Below are positions 47,060 through 58,335 of a DNA stretch of 64,000 bases, one piece after another (within the stretch, counting starts at the first letter, position 1; each line of letters begins with the position of its first letter). The notes beneath the pieces were generated by a model. It saw only the letters and a list, made by a program, of their open reading frames with translations, was not told where the DNA came from and did no database searches. Position numbers and translations under genes: made by a program. The stretch lies in assembly GCA_036936605.1 (NCBI GenBank), contig JAUPFV010000001.1:213697138-213761137 (forward strand), read 5' to 3'. This DNA is from Limnanthes douglasii subsp. nivea (taxonomy: Eukaryota > Streptophyta > Magnoliopsida > Brassicales > Limnanthaceae).

Positions 47060-50000
47060 ATGGCAGGGATCACGCATTCTTCCCAGACACGACATATTGT
47101 GAACCTAACAACTCAGTTGGAAGCTCGGACTCATCTTCATTCGAAAGAAAACCCTTCACTGATTCTATATTTTGACGACGACGACATGAGAGACATAGTT
47201 GGTCCTTACAAAGATGTCGTCGTTATCGGGGCGGCCATTGCGGGAGAAGAAGTCCGACGTATCCTTGTCGAAACCATAAGTTTGGCAAACATAATCTTCA
47301 CATCAACGTTCGCCAAGTTCAGGAAACCCCTAGTGATTACGCGTTCGGACCGAACTATCGTGGGATCACAGGTTCGGCTGCAGAAGTGATAGAGAGTTCG
47401 AAGGTATGGTTCAGCTAGGCCGCGGGCCCTTCAAGAAAGAGGTCACCGTGTTATTCGTCGTGGTAGATGCGTCAGCTTCTCATAATGCGATCTTTGGCAG
47501 GTCGTGGCTGTCGCGAATACATGCGGTAACGTCCACAATTCATCAATGCTTGAAATACGTGGTCGGGAACAATGTAGGGGTGGTGTGAAGCAGCCAGAAA
47601 GCGGCAAGAGAATGCTACCGGCCGGCCTTAGCGCCAAAAAGGGACCGAGAAATTGAGGCAGTTCAGGACTAGCAGTTAGCGGGACTTCTATTGGGGTCGT
47701 TACCTGTTGACGATCCTAGGGAAGCTCCCAGTTTTTTTACTACCGATGAAGAATGTGAAAAACACCAGTTTACCGAAGGAAGAGTCTTACAGATCGGAAC
47801 TAATTTATCGCCAGGTTTCAAGAGACAGTTGATTTTATTACTACATGAGAATTTGAATTTGTTCGTTTGGTGCTCGAAGGACGTTACCGGAGTCCCAGAA
47901 GACCTGATAATTCACAAGTTAACCATCGACAAAAACGTCTGACCCATCTCACAAAAGCGTCGGGCCTTTTTCACAAGAAAAGGCGGAAATTATCCTAGGT
48001 GAGGTGGAAATAATGCTCAGCGTCGGTCATATCAAAGAATCAAGTTACCCACTATGGACATCCAATCCCGTTCTGGTAAAAAAGAAAATGGCAAGTGGAG
48101 GATGTGCGTAGATTTTACCGACCTCAATCAAGCATGCCCTAAAGACCCTTTCCCGATGCCAATAATCGACCAGTTGGTTGACTCGACGTCGGGTAACAGA
48201 CTACTCTCTTTTATGGATGCATATGCAGGCTATAATCAAATCAAATTAAACCCAATAGACCAAGAAAGCACGACGTTTGTTATTGGGCGGGGTTTGTATT
48301 GTTATAGGGTTATACCCTTCGGGTTAAAAAACGCAGGAGCGACTTACCAACGATTGGTAAAGAAGACTTTTGAAAGCCAGATAGGGAGAAACATGGAAGT
48401 TTATATAGACGACATACTCGTGAAAAGTGGCACAGACGATGACCATCTCGCTGATTTGAGAGAGACTTTTGGCAATCTAAGGAATATAAATCTTAAATTA
48501 AACCCTGTGAAATGTTCTTTTGGGGTAAGATCGAGAAAGTTCCTAGGATTCTTCGTCAGCAAGAAAGGAATCGAGGCAGATCCGATACAATTACAAGCTC
48601 TTGCCAGCATGACCCCACCAAGGAACATCAAGGAGGTTGAGATATTAACCGGACGCTTAGCGGCTCTGAATCGATTTATATCTCGTTCATCTGACAAGTG
48701 CGCTCCCTTTTTTCAGGTTTTGAGAAATGCTAAGTCTTTTGTTTGGACACCAGCTTGTGATGAGACCTTTTTGGGGATCAAAACTTATTTATCATCCCCG
48801 AACCTTCTGACAAAGCCCCTCAAATGGGAGACTCTTTACTATTATGTAGCAGTTTCAGATTTTGCAGTGAGTGCGGTGTTGATCAATGAATCGGGAAAAA
48901 TTCCTAAAGCGGTATACTTCGTGAGCAAAAGCTTATTAGATGTGGAGACAGGGTATTTGAAGCTGGAAAAAATAGTTTTGGCTTTGGTGACCGCGGCGTG
49001 AAAAATGCGACCATATTTTCAAGCCCATCTCATTGTCGTTCGAACCTCTTTTCCACTCAAGTATGTTCTTCAGCGACCGGACATGTCAGGAAGAATGTCT
49101 AAATGCTCGGTCGAGCTATGCAATTTTGATATCAATTTCGAGCCAAGAACAGCCATTAAAGGCCAGGCATTGGTTGATTTTTTAGTCGAATTTCATTCCG
49201 GCCGACCAGACCAAGAAGAGCCGCCCGAGGAAGACAAGCAAGTTGAGTGGGTAATTTGAATCGATGGAGGACCGAACGTCAGTGGATGCGGCGCTGGTGT
49301 ACAGATAGTTACTCATGCGGGCATAAGTATGCATCATGAAATCCAATTTGATTTTACTACCTCTAACAACAAAGCCGAATATGAGGCTGCCCTAGCTGGT
49401 TTCAGATTATCGCAGGTGTGCGGGGCTAGGCATATATGTCTCATTAGTTATTCTCAATTGTTGATTAATCAAGCCTCAGGAGCGTCAGAAGACAAGAAAG
49501 CGCATTTGGTCCAATATTTAGCAACGTTATGCGTGTTGGCCGCGCCATTTGCAAAATTAATGTATGAACACGTCCCCATGACCGAAAACGTGATTGCAGA
49601 CTCCCTAGCATCGACATCCTGTTCAAGCAGCTATCCTTGGATAACCGTACAAGAAAACCCGTTGATTATAAAGAGGACAGAGCTGGACAATCGTCCAGAG
49701 ATCGTCTGTCAGATATCCTCGGTAACTTTGTCGGACTGGAGAAGGGACATTATAGTTTTCCTAGCTGGAGGATTGTTACCAGACGATAGCATCGCAACCC
49801 GGAAAGTACGAAATAAGGCCCGGGGTTACATTTTATTGGGAGAAATACTGTACAAAAAGTCTTTCAGCAGGCCTTTAATGAGATGTTTGGGGACAAATGA
49901 ATTACATATAATTGTATCCGAGTTACATGACGGAGAAGGCGCAACTCAATGCGGTTACAAAGCACTAATAAAGAGATTTTTTCTTGCCGGTTTTTACTGG

Positions 50001-50970
50001 CCGACGGTAACTGTCGATGCTCAGCAGATAGTGAAAACGTGCGACACCGGTCAAAGATTCGGGAACGCAATCAATATGCCCGCGACTCCTTTGGAATCAA
50101 TATCTGAATGTCTCCCTTTTGACCGATGAGGAATCGATCAAGTAGGGCTATTGCCAATGGCATCTGGTGGAAGATAAATGATAGTGGTGGTAGTGGATTA
50201 CTTTTCAAAATGGGTTGAAGCCGAGCCACTATCGGGAACAAAAACTAAAGATATCATCAAATTCATTTGGTCAAACATCTGCTGTAAGTTCGTGGTACCT
50301 TAGAGGCTCACAGGACAACGAACCTCAGTTCGACAGCAACGAGATGAAATCCTTTTGTTCGACCCACAGAATCAGACAATGCTTTTTGACCCATTTCCAT
50401 CCTCAGGTGAACGGGCAAGTTGAAGTCACGAACCAGACCATCATAGACGGACTCAAAAAGAACTTAGAAGGAAAAGCCGGTAAGTGGCCGGATTATTTAC
50501 AAGAAGTTTCATGGGCCTACCGTACTACCCCTCGAACGGCGACTCAAGAATCGCCTTACACTTGGGTTTATGGAATGGATACCGTCACCCCCGTAAAGTC
50601 AATCTTCCCATCTTTTAGGGTCGGAAACTATGACGAGAGTAGAAACGGGGACGGCAGACGACTAGCTCTGGACCTGGTAGAAGAAAAAAGAAGCCGAGCT
50701 CAACTGAATTCTTTACATTATCAGACCTTAATGAGGAGCCGGTACGCGTCAAAAGTACGTTGACGAGAGTTCAAAGTCGGGGATAGAGTTTTGAGGAGAT
50801 TTTTCATGCAGACCAAACACAAAAGCCTCGACAAACTCGCCCCGGATTGGGAAGGCCTGTATAACGTGCTGGAAAGAATCAAGAGCGGGACGTATCGATT
50901 ACAGGACAAGCACGGAGGGTTATTGAGGCTCCCTTGGAATATTGAACATCTGAAGATATATTTGGAGTAA
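47060..50970 (+). pseudogene. E2 pol relic (protease, RT, dual RNase H, integrase)
   Basis: The protease (47060-47588) has a ruined active site (RILVETISLANIIF in place of a D-T/G-G-S motif). RT at 48054-48700 has WRMCVDFTDLNQACPKDPFP, AYAGYNQI, PFGLKNAGATYQRLV and the catalytic MEVYIDDILVK. The RNase H-like connection follows to about 49001. A second RNase H at about 49255-49625 has IDGGPNVSGCGAGVQ, TSNNKAEYEAALAGF and VIADSLAS. Integrase (49800-50970) keeps VDYFSKWVEAEPL, FHPQVNGQVEVTNQTIIDGL and a C-terminal LAPDWEG region; the zinc-binding cysteine pair is damaged (CDTGQRFG). No chromodomain is seen. In-frame stops fall near 49000, 49258, 50128, 50175 and 50761, with shifts near 47390-47406 and 50200-50300. 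Confidence 0.88.
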
Positions 50971-51191
50971 TTTTATTTATCTTTGTAATTACTTTATAAT
51001 TATTCTTGTTTATGTAAGAACCTTTGGTCGGGGATGCACTCTTTTCTACCTCGGTGGTGCGAGAAGGTTTTAATGAGGCATTCATGGCAACCGATCTTTT
51101 TAATCTAATCTTTTGCCTTTAAATTTCGGAAGTGTTAAAAGGGAAGCCCATTAGCTGACGAGCTGATAGACAACTGTTGGCGATCTTAATT

Positions 51192-51600
51192 GATCAACAG
51201 AACCTTAATAGGTTTTTCAGTTTTTAACTGATCTTGTTCCCGGCCCTATGGGAAAATTTTCAATTAAATATTGATCAACATAAACTTAATAGTTTTTTCA
51301 GTTGTTAACTGATCTACATTTTGTTCCCAACCCTATGGGAAAATTTTCAATTAAATATTGATCAACAGAACCTTAATAGGTTTTCAGTTTTTAACTAATA
51401 TACATTTTATTCCCGATCCTATGGGAAAATTTTCAATATCAATCGACAAAACCTTAGTAGTTTTTTTTTTCAGTTTTTAACTGATCTACATTTTGATCCC
51501 GACCCTATAAGTTTTTTTTTTAAATTAAGATATCAATCAAATTTTCTACATTCGTACTCGATCTTACAATAGTATTTTCAATTAAATATCGATTTGCAGA
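51192..51600 (+). repeat. ~85-bp tandem array between E2 pol and antisense gene
   Basis: Units start at 51192, 51273, 51360 and about 51442, with a degraded fifth. Each contains GATCAACAGAACCTTAATAG, a T-rich CAGTTTTTAACTGATCTACA stretch, and CCTATGGGAAAATTTTCAAT. Period 81-87 bp. The rest of 50971-51826 is non-coding. Confidence 0.85.
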
Positions 51601-53016
51601 AGCGTAATGGTGAATAACCGCAAAAACTATGGGAAAAATTAGCATTTCAAAACCGTCGGTTACAAGACATTCAAAGGGGTTCAACAGACCCCATGGGTTA
51701 CAAGAATTTTGATACAACAAAAAAGGGGGAGAATTTAAGCGTCTTCATCCTCAGGATCGGTCTCTGTGGCATCCGACTCTTCATCTTCGCAGACCACACC
51801 GAATGGGCGATCTACCTCGGGGACATCTAACCACATTGACCAAGGGTAAGGTCGGGGAAACGGTTGTGAAAGGTCAAAACATAAAAAGCTTTAGCATCGG
51901 CAGTTTCTTTATCCGTCCACTTCTGACACTTGTCAGCAAACAGAGCATTGGCGGTTTTAAGGTCAACAATCTCTTTCGTTTTCTTCGCTGCGGAGTAACG
52001 GAAGAAACGGCTTTGAAGTTTAGTCACTGCCAACTGTCCAACTCGATCGCCGCGGTCTTTCCTGACCCGTGCCAAGGTGTTTTCAGCCTTTTTAAGCTTT
52101 TCTTCTAAGAGATTCTGTTTCGCATCTCCCTTCTTGACTTCCTCCTCAAGCGCGACTATTCTTCCTTCTGCATCTGTCAGCCTCTGGTTTAACTCTCCTG
52201 CGTGTCTCTCTTTCATTGCCAGAGGCACAATCATGCTGTATAAGGACAAGGACAGCACATCATTTTCCCGCAAAGCAAAGGTATGAGGGCTCTCAGGAAC
52301 GGACATGACGGGCAGTTTGGTGCCACTTGATGAAGCCCCGTCAGATTTCGCTGCCTTTGAAGGACCAATGTTTTCACCCCCGACCTCGTCATCGTCGGGA
52401 ATCACAACTACCAGAGATTTTTCAAACGATCCTGTTGCAGGAGCAGCAACATCCCCACTCTTAACCTCTTTATAATGCTCAAAAAGCGTCGGGATTGTCA
52501 CATTTTTGGCAAGGACGGAATTGTCGGCATGACCACTCTCATTTTCCTTCTTTGAGCGTTTTGGTTTTTTGGCTTCGTCACCCTCAGCCACAGTTTTCTT
52601 CTTCCTCTTCTTTTTCAGTTCCTCAGGCCGGTCAGCACCCTCAACCTCAACGACAACTACAACCCCTTGTCCAACAACGTCGACCTCCGTATATTCGGCA
52701 TTCTCCGGCTCGACATCCTCGTCAGACTTTGAGCGTTTGTTAGGCTCTTTGTTACGTTTAGGAATGAACAAGTGCGCATCAGGTGCGTCTGTCTTTGCAA
52801 CCAAATCTACCAAGCTGGGTGGTTGGCGCAACTGCTCCCATGTGAGTGGTTTGTCAGAGCAACGCCAGAGGTTGCTCATGATCAAGTTAGTGTTCTTGAA
52901 GCCGCGATGGAATGGCCGACCCCAGTTCTTTCGGGCGAAGTCCTTCAAAATTTGGAAGGTAACTTTGGCAGCCTTGAAGTAGTCCTTCTTCAGCCCCTGA
53001 ATGAACTCCTTGGACA

Positions 53017-53078
53017 CTAAACAAAGGATCGGTCAGTAAAAAATAATAAATAAATAACAAAATAAAAATAATGATTAC
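53017..53078 (-). other. predicted intron in the E2 antisense gene
   Basis: The donor is GATG then GTAATC at 53078. The acceptor is CTTTGTTTAG ending at 53017, after a very T-rich interior with few purines. The length is 62 bp. Removing it joins the core frame (phase 1) to the 1.2-kb open exon, which has no ATG of its own at the left edge. Confidence 0.7.
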
Positions 53079-53973
53079 CATCAGGAACCCATGTCCGCAG
53101 CAACCGCCTCGGGTTCTCCTTAGTGTATGGACGACCGTTCTCCCAACTGCCACTGAGGAAGACAAACCGATGCTTCCAGGACTTGTCACCCTCAAGAAAA
53201 TCATTTACAATCTTCCAAGTGTTGGCTAAGGAAGAATAAAAGAAAGACGATTTGGAAAGCCCGGACATGGCAATATACTCCTCCATCGGCATGATGCGAC
53301 CCGACAATCGAGAGGCCATGATACACGACATCAGCGTATACCACATGTTGGGAGTTAGTTGGAAGGGGCAGATACCAATTACCTCAAAGTTCCGAGCAAT
53401 CTCAAGGTCTAGAGGAAACATGAGACCCCAATTGAAAATCTCCGTAAAGACAACGATCTCCCGAGACCGAACGGGTATGAGCGTCTCCCCAGGAACAGGG
53501 AATCGTACTTTGATGCATTCCGGGATTCCCCACCGGATCAGAAGCTCGCCTGTTTTGTAGCGAAAAAGTACATATACTTTCCTTCAAAAAGGGAAATGAC
53601 GTTGTCCATTGGCAATAACCGATGATATGTGGTGGTTATGACGGCCTCTATCTCTAGAGGAAGGGGCTCTACGGGAGGAGCAGCAGCATTACCGCCCGGA
53701 GCAGCGACACCTTTCCCCGCTTCATTTTCCTCTGCGGGATTACTGCCTGAGCCAACTAAATTGTTCGCTTCTGGCTCGCTAGTGCCTTCGTTCAGAATAG
53801 TTCCGGTGCAAGTGGGACCATCTTCTTCTGGCAGATGGGAACCAATCACTTGTGGATCGACCGATTGAGAAAGCGGCTCTATAAAGCTAGAGCTACTGCC
53901 GGTGCGGATAGGCTTTTATTCATTTTCTCGTTGCTGGCGAGCGCGCTCCATTTCTACGTTCTGACGATCGAGA

Positions 53974-54059
53974 TCCCTTTGGGCAACGCCCAAAGGGATA
54001 GCAGCGGTATTGACACTCGTGTTGCCCAAAGGGATAGCAGCGGTATTGACACTCGTGCG
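53974..54059. repeat. 36-bp tandem doublet with a 12-bp-arm hairpin
   Basis: A 36-bp unit starting GCCCAAAGGGATAGCAGCGG at 53988 is repeated at 54024-54059. On the minus strand it encodes a repeated TSVNTAAIPLGN/V peptide of the antisense gene. The left edge also forms an inverted repeat, ATCCCTTTGGGC with GCCCAAAGGGAT around a 3-base loop (53974-54000). Confidence 0.85.
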
Positions 54060-54599
54060 AAACCCTTGGATTGTGAGAGTTAATAAGACCATTTCAGGTG
54101 AGACGCCCCCCACCAGCGAGGAAGAGACGCTGGAGTCTCCCATGGAAAAGAACTTTGGTTTTCTTTGGCGTTTAGAAAGAAGAAGGGGCAAGTTGGTAGG
54201 GGCGTTTACCGACGAAGGCGTCGGGTGATTGGACTGTGAGACAGGAGAATCGGGAGAACTACTACTGGAGGGAATAACGATGGCTTCGGGAGTTTGAGTG
54301 ACAGCGGGCTCGGGCACTATGAATGATTCAACGGGAACGGGATTAGGTAGAACAGGGTCGTGGGGGAGTGGCACGGGCGCGAAAGGCTTTGCGTCAGAAC
54401 TCTAGATTAGTCCAGCGCTCGGTATTCTTCGGCTCGATCACTAATACTAGCCTAGTCAATAAACCCAAACACGAATTCGTTTTTCTTCTCTGGTTTCTGT
54501 TTAAGCTTTGGGTTCTTATTACTACTTTCTCTCTCTAGAACGATCAGGGGGGACTTTATCTCTCTAAGATTACTCTGAGGAAGCGATTTTGTGAATGAA

Positions 54600-54609
54600 T
54601 TATTTATAG
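54600..54609 (-). promoter_or_regulatory. TATA box of the E2 antisense gene (putative)
   Basis: On the minus strand CTATAAATAA lies about 230 bases upstream of the open reading region. It corresponds in place to the TATA boxes of the E1 and E4 antisense genes. Sequence between 54610 and 55100 is non-coding. Confidence 0.4.
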
Positions 54610-55121
54610 GCAGCTTGCCTTAACCGTTCTACGCATGGGGGAGTCTAAACGACGAAAAACAGCGGGAAGTCGAAGAGCCTTTTAGAGAGATGTGCAGACG
54701 AGCATGCTTCGAATGAGGAGATGACACGTATGGACTCAACCCAACAAAGCACGCCATAGGCACTTGTCAGGTTAGTGTCGTAGGCCTGCACCGGCTAGTA
54801 CAGACGAGCACGTTAGATGAGCTCCACGTGTCCGGTATTTCTTCCAAGACCCGATGATCCGTTTGGGCCCATGGTGAATCTATTAGTCGGAATCTGTAGT
54901 AGGCCCATAACAAGTTCATTAGCATTGGGGGTGCTTCGCAGCATTCCCCGAAGCTTTAAGAAACGTAAAAGTTCGGTTCATCAGTTATGAGAAAGCGGTC
55001 GGTCGAGGGGTTCATCCCTAAGCCTTAGGCGATGCGATCCCGAGGCATTTTGGTTAGAGGCGTTTTGACTGAATTATTTACAAATCTTCATTCCCGACGC
55101 TCTTGAAGACTAGGGGGCTAC

Positions 55122-55450
55122 TGACAAGGGAGTAATTCGCCGAGCCCAATAAAAAAGGAGTTAATTGCAAAAAGAAGAAGTGAAATATACCCATTAGTGT
55201 ATTTATTATTTATTAGAGAACAATGTGTAAATGAAGTAGGTAGTAAATGACTGACTATTAAATAATCAACGACTACCAAGGACATAAATGGGACCACTTT
55301 CCCCACTATATAAGTGAGCCTCTTTATTCTTAGATAGGTGGACATTCTTTAATACATTCTCTTTCTACTTTCTCTTTCTACATTTTTAGCTCTTGTCACA
55401 TTAAGCACAAGATCCAAGATTCCTCATTCTTGGCATTTATTTACTCATCA
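55122..55450 (+). repeat. E2 3' LTR
   Basis: TGACAAGGGAG... to ...TTTACTCATCA, about 91% like the left copy by eye. It is preceded by the purine-rich tract CTAGGGGGCTAC and followed by the ATTAT duplication. Confidence 0.93.
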
Positions 55451-55455
55451 ATTAT

Positions 55456-55850
55456 GATGTTGATGATAATTTTTCGTGCATGGAATTTCCTCAAACATAT
55501 AATGACGCTGCTTCAAAGTGGTATAACCGTTTACCTCATGGTTGTATTAATACTTTTGATATGTTTTAGAGCATATTTCACTAAAACTTTGCGGGGAGCA
55601 AAAAGTTCCGAGTGAATGGTTATATGATAATTTACTACATACTAAAAGTCTTGGAGAGTTTGAATATTATATCTTAATCGTTTCATCAAAACCAAGATCG
55701 ATATGAAGGGTTACGATGACCAAGTGATCTTAACAACTTTTCGAATGAGACTTATCCCTAGTATCGTGAAAGATAACGTCGCAGAAAAGTAAGTTATGAC
55801 GTTTGGAGCAGTGTTAGATCAAGTTGAAAAATAAAATTGGTAAAGGAAAC
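55456..55850 (+). pseudogene. E3 gag relic, 3' part (resumes after E2)
   Basis: Directly after the ATTAT duplication the capsid core continues in step with 44717: FKNFMINY before E2 and DVDDNFSCMEFPQTYNDAAS after it. Next come KWYNRLPHGCINTFDMF and a degraded continuation to DQVEK near 55830. Gag similarity ends at about 55850. Confidence 0.75.
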
Positions 55851-57965
55851 TTGTCGAGAAAGCCACTGATTCCGCTATTCCTCACAACATCAAAGAAGAA
55901 ATCATCATTGTATGCCTCATTTAAAATACAACCAAAACCGTTATCTCTCCAAAAAAGAAAATCAAACCCAAAGAAGATATCCCACTACCTCCGGAAATCG
56001 ATGCCTTAGTAGGAAAAAATATGCAGAGTGTTGCCAACAAAAATCTATTGGCCTTACATAAAATTTCATATAAATACTTTGAGTCGTCCGAAGAAGAGAA
56101 GACTTCGACGGGGAATCCCTCCATCAATAGATATCTGCTTTCCCACCGTTAGAGAAACTCTCGTGTCTGTTAAAGACAACGAGTTGATAGTTTACATTGG
56201 AATATTAGAATGGGGCCTTCAATATCCTCTTGAACCTTTTTTTGTCGAATATTTTTTAAAGATTGACCTATGTCTCATCTAAGTTGGTCCTAACATGTGG
56301 TTCACCCTAATGGCGTGTGTCATGGCTTCTAGGATCTCAGGAATCTGCTTCTCCTTGAATGAGCTGATCGGTCATCTGGGCTAGCAAATAATCCATACTT
56401 CCCCTTCTATTCTCTTACTTTTGGGCGCGGCCAAAAAATGATAAAGAACTTTCTGGAAGAAGACAAAAAATAAAAACAATGTGTCATCTTCTTTTTTGGT
56501 TTTTGGGACACCAAGTCCGAGGATACTCTCAACAATCTTGACAAGCTCAAAATAGTATGGACCAACAAAGGTACGATTTTTCATTCAACGGATTTTATAT
56601 ATATTAATTAACACTTTCCCTTGATTAACAGCGATGTGAGGTATCTCTAAGCCATATACTGATTTTTTCCCTCATGCTAAAGACGTTTTTTCTAAGTTAA
56701 GTTTATGGGTCAAAACTGTTTGGTTCAACAAATTTCGACTTTGCTTCACCCCCACCAATCTTTCCAAAGGTCGTTTATGGAGACTTAACCCCTCATAAAG
56801 GCTAAAAATAAAAGAACTCATGAGCCCCCATTTGCAACAAGAAGTACTAGATAGGGCGACCATAAAAGGATGTGGTCGTTTACTTTCCAACAAGAGATAA
56901 AGCTAAAAGTTATCTGGATGAGGAATCATATGTTCCCTCATAAATGGAAGAATTTTCTAAGAAAGTAGGAAGAAAGATAATCATGGCTAAAATTTCGAAG
57001 GTAATATATACAGATACGGTCAAAGAAGTTTCCCCTCAGAAGCTTCCCGTTCAGACTTCTCCCAAGATGAAAGTGCAGAGAGAATTGAAAACTATTTATG
57101 AGGAAGTTCCAGAGGCTTCCGTTAATGCCACTCCCCCGTAAATAAAAATGAATGCTCCAATCAACAAATCCTAGAGAAAGTTCCTTTTTTTCCGAAAACT
57201 TAATCTAATTCTAATGCCTCACATACAAGCTCAAGGTTCAAGAAAATGTTCAACCAGCTGACTCCCCACCTCTATAAACTTTTGAGGAAGGGTTTTCCTC
57301 AAGCTCCTTTGAGATTCTGATGGAAGACGAATTTTATCTTCGCATCATAACTCTTCTTCACTCCTCTGTAACCATCTGAAAACAAATGAAATATCACAAG
57401 GATCGTATGAGTCATTATAAGTCTGAATTCTCAAAGGTCAGATCAGAGCTTTAAGAGCTTAAAAAGAAATATTCGACTCTTGAACGACAAACTGACGCCA
57501 TCTTCGAAAAGCTCCTTGCATCAGAACATTATATCCTGCTCATCGAAAAGTGATGTCAGGATGAAAAGGAACTTTACGGGGAGCAAAATGCAACTAGAGA
57601 TAAGCTCATCGCAGCTTATAAGGACTCTAACAGCTTAGCAACATATGGCTTCAAGAAATGATTTAAGGATTTTGAAAGGGTAGTAAAAACAACTCATATT
57701 AGCTAATGTTGAGAAATAAACATTCGATGTTGCTGAAAACTATGCTGCTAAATACATAGATAAGTTGGATTCGACACTTAGGTGTGCCTTAATCCAGAAT
57801 ATTCATGCACGATATCCTGACTCAACTTAGGAAATTTTTGGGAACACGTTCCAGCCAAATTTCACCCTCCTAGGGTAGTACTAAGAGATAGTGAAAGTGA
57901 AATTGAAAGTGAAAGTGATACGACAAAATCTGATGACAATGATTCGTCTGAATCTAATGAGTAAC
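55851..57965 (+). pseudogene. third antisense accessory gene relic (E5/E3)
   Basis: Plus strand, while the pol that follows (from about 63150) is on the minus strand. Pieces: LPPEIDALVGKNMQSVANKN near 56000, VSVKDNELIVYIGILEWGLQ at about 56165-56230 and, after a stop, PNMWFTLMACVMASR near 56290. A NFLEEDKK segment is near 56445, followed by a predicted intron (56571-56631), a coiled-coil-like stretch near 57400-57600 and an acidic Ser/Asp/Glu tail ending at 57965. Order and motifs equal those of the E1 and E2 antisense genes. Its 5' end is missing at the junction with gag. Confidence 0.7.
56571..56631 (+). other. predicted intron in the third antisense gene relic
   Basis: The donor is AAAG then GTACGA and the acceptor TTGATTAACAG, 61 bp apart. 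It follows IVWTNKG, which aligns with the RTWVPDG-type sequence before the E2 intron. Confidence 0.6.
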
Positions 57966-58171
57966 AAAAGAGCTATTTAGTTAACAAAATATTTTGTAAA
58001 AGTCCTCTTAAACTTTGAGGCATTTTTATTGAAAGTCCTCATAAATTTCAAGGTAAATTTTGTAAGAAAAATCCTCTAAAAAACTTCGATGCAGTTTTGT
58101 GAGACAAATTTCTAAATTTCCCCTCGAACAATTCAAGTCATCTTTAATAATTTTAAGCTAATGTTTATTGG

Positions 58172-58335
58172 AAATATAATCGTTGTGAACCAAATTTCGT
58201 CGGACATATAATCGTTGTAGAACAACTTTCGTCGAACGTATAACTGTTGTAGACCAACTTTCATCGGACATATAATCATTATAGACCAACTTTCGTTGGA
58301 CATATAATCGTTGTAGACCAACTTTTGTTGGAAGA
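58172..58335 (+). repeat. 32-bp tandem array, about five copies
   Basis: Units of exactly 32 bp are phased at 58181, 58213, 58245, 58277 and 58309, built on ATATAATCGTTGTAGACCAA and a CTTTCGTCGGAC part. Minus-strand open frames here (58133-58349) only translate the repeat. It lies between the antisense gene relic and the pol of E5. 57966-58171 is non-coding. Confidence 0.88.

Larger units (their letters stand above)
51827..54374 (-). pseudogene. E2 antisense accessory gene (aORF), intron-containing, broken
   Basis: Minus strand, opposite to gag-pol, between pol and the 3' LTR. It has a Pro/Ser-rich N-terminal part (53916-54374), then an acidic/Ala-Gly part to 53538 with one in-frame stop between them. 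After a frameshift near 53545 comes the conserved core 53079-53520: VFTEIFNWGLMFPLDLEIAR, PNMWYTLMSCIMASR, VNDFLEGDKSWKHRFVFLSG. A predicted 62-bp intron (53017-53078) leads into a long open exon 51827-53016. That exon carries lysine-rich nuclear-localisation-like stretches (KKKRKKK, KKPKRSKK) and a coiled coil near its C-terminus. The core matches those of E1 and the E5 relic. No start ATG was found in frame upstream. Confidence 0.75.
44718..55450 (+). mobile_element. gypsy element E2, Tat-like, complete structure
   Basis: LTRs 44718-45048 and 55122-55450 (TG...CA ends), an ATTAT target duplication at 44713-44717 and 55451-55455, a primer site after the left LTR and a purine-rich tract (TAGGGGGCT) before the right one. 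Plus-strand gag-pol spans 45123-50970. A tandem array at 51192-51600 and a minus-strand accessory gene (51827 to about 54374) follow. By hand count the LTRs differ at about 31 of 330 sites, roughly 9%. It sits inside the gag of E3. GC content is visibly higher than in its surroundings. All coding parts are broken. Confidence 0.92.

Noticed and set aside
52077..53020. Plus-strand open frames over the E2 antisense gene
   Set aside because: They are the reverse complement of the long antisense exon and show no motif.
58172..58335. CRISPR-like array (32-bp repeat)
   Set aside because: Units are contiguous without spacers, inside a plant retrotransposon.
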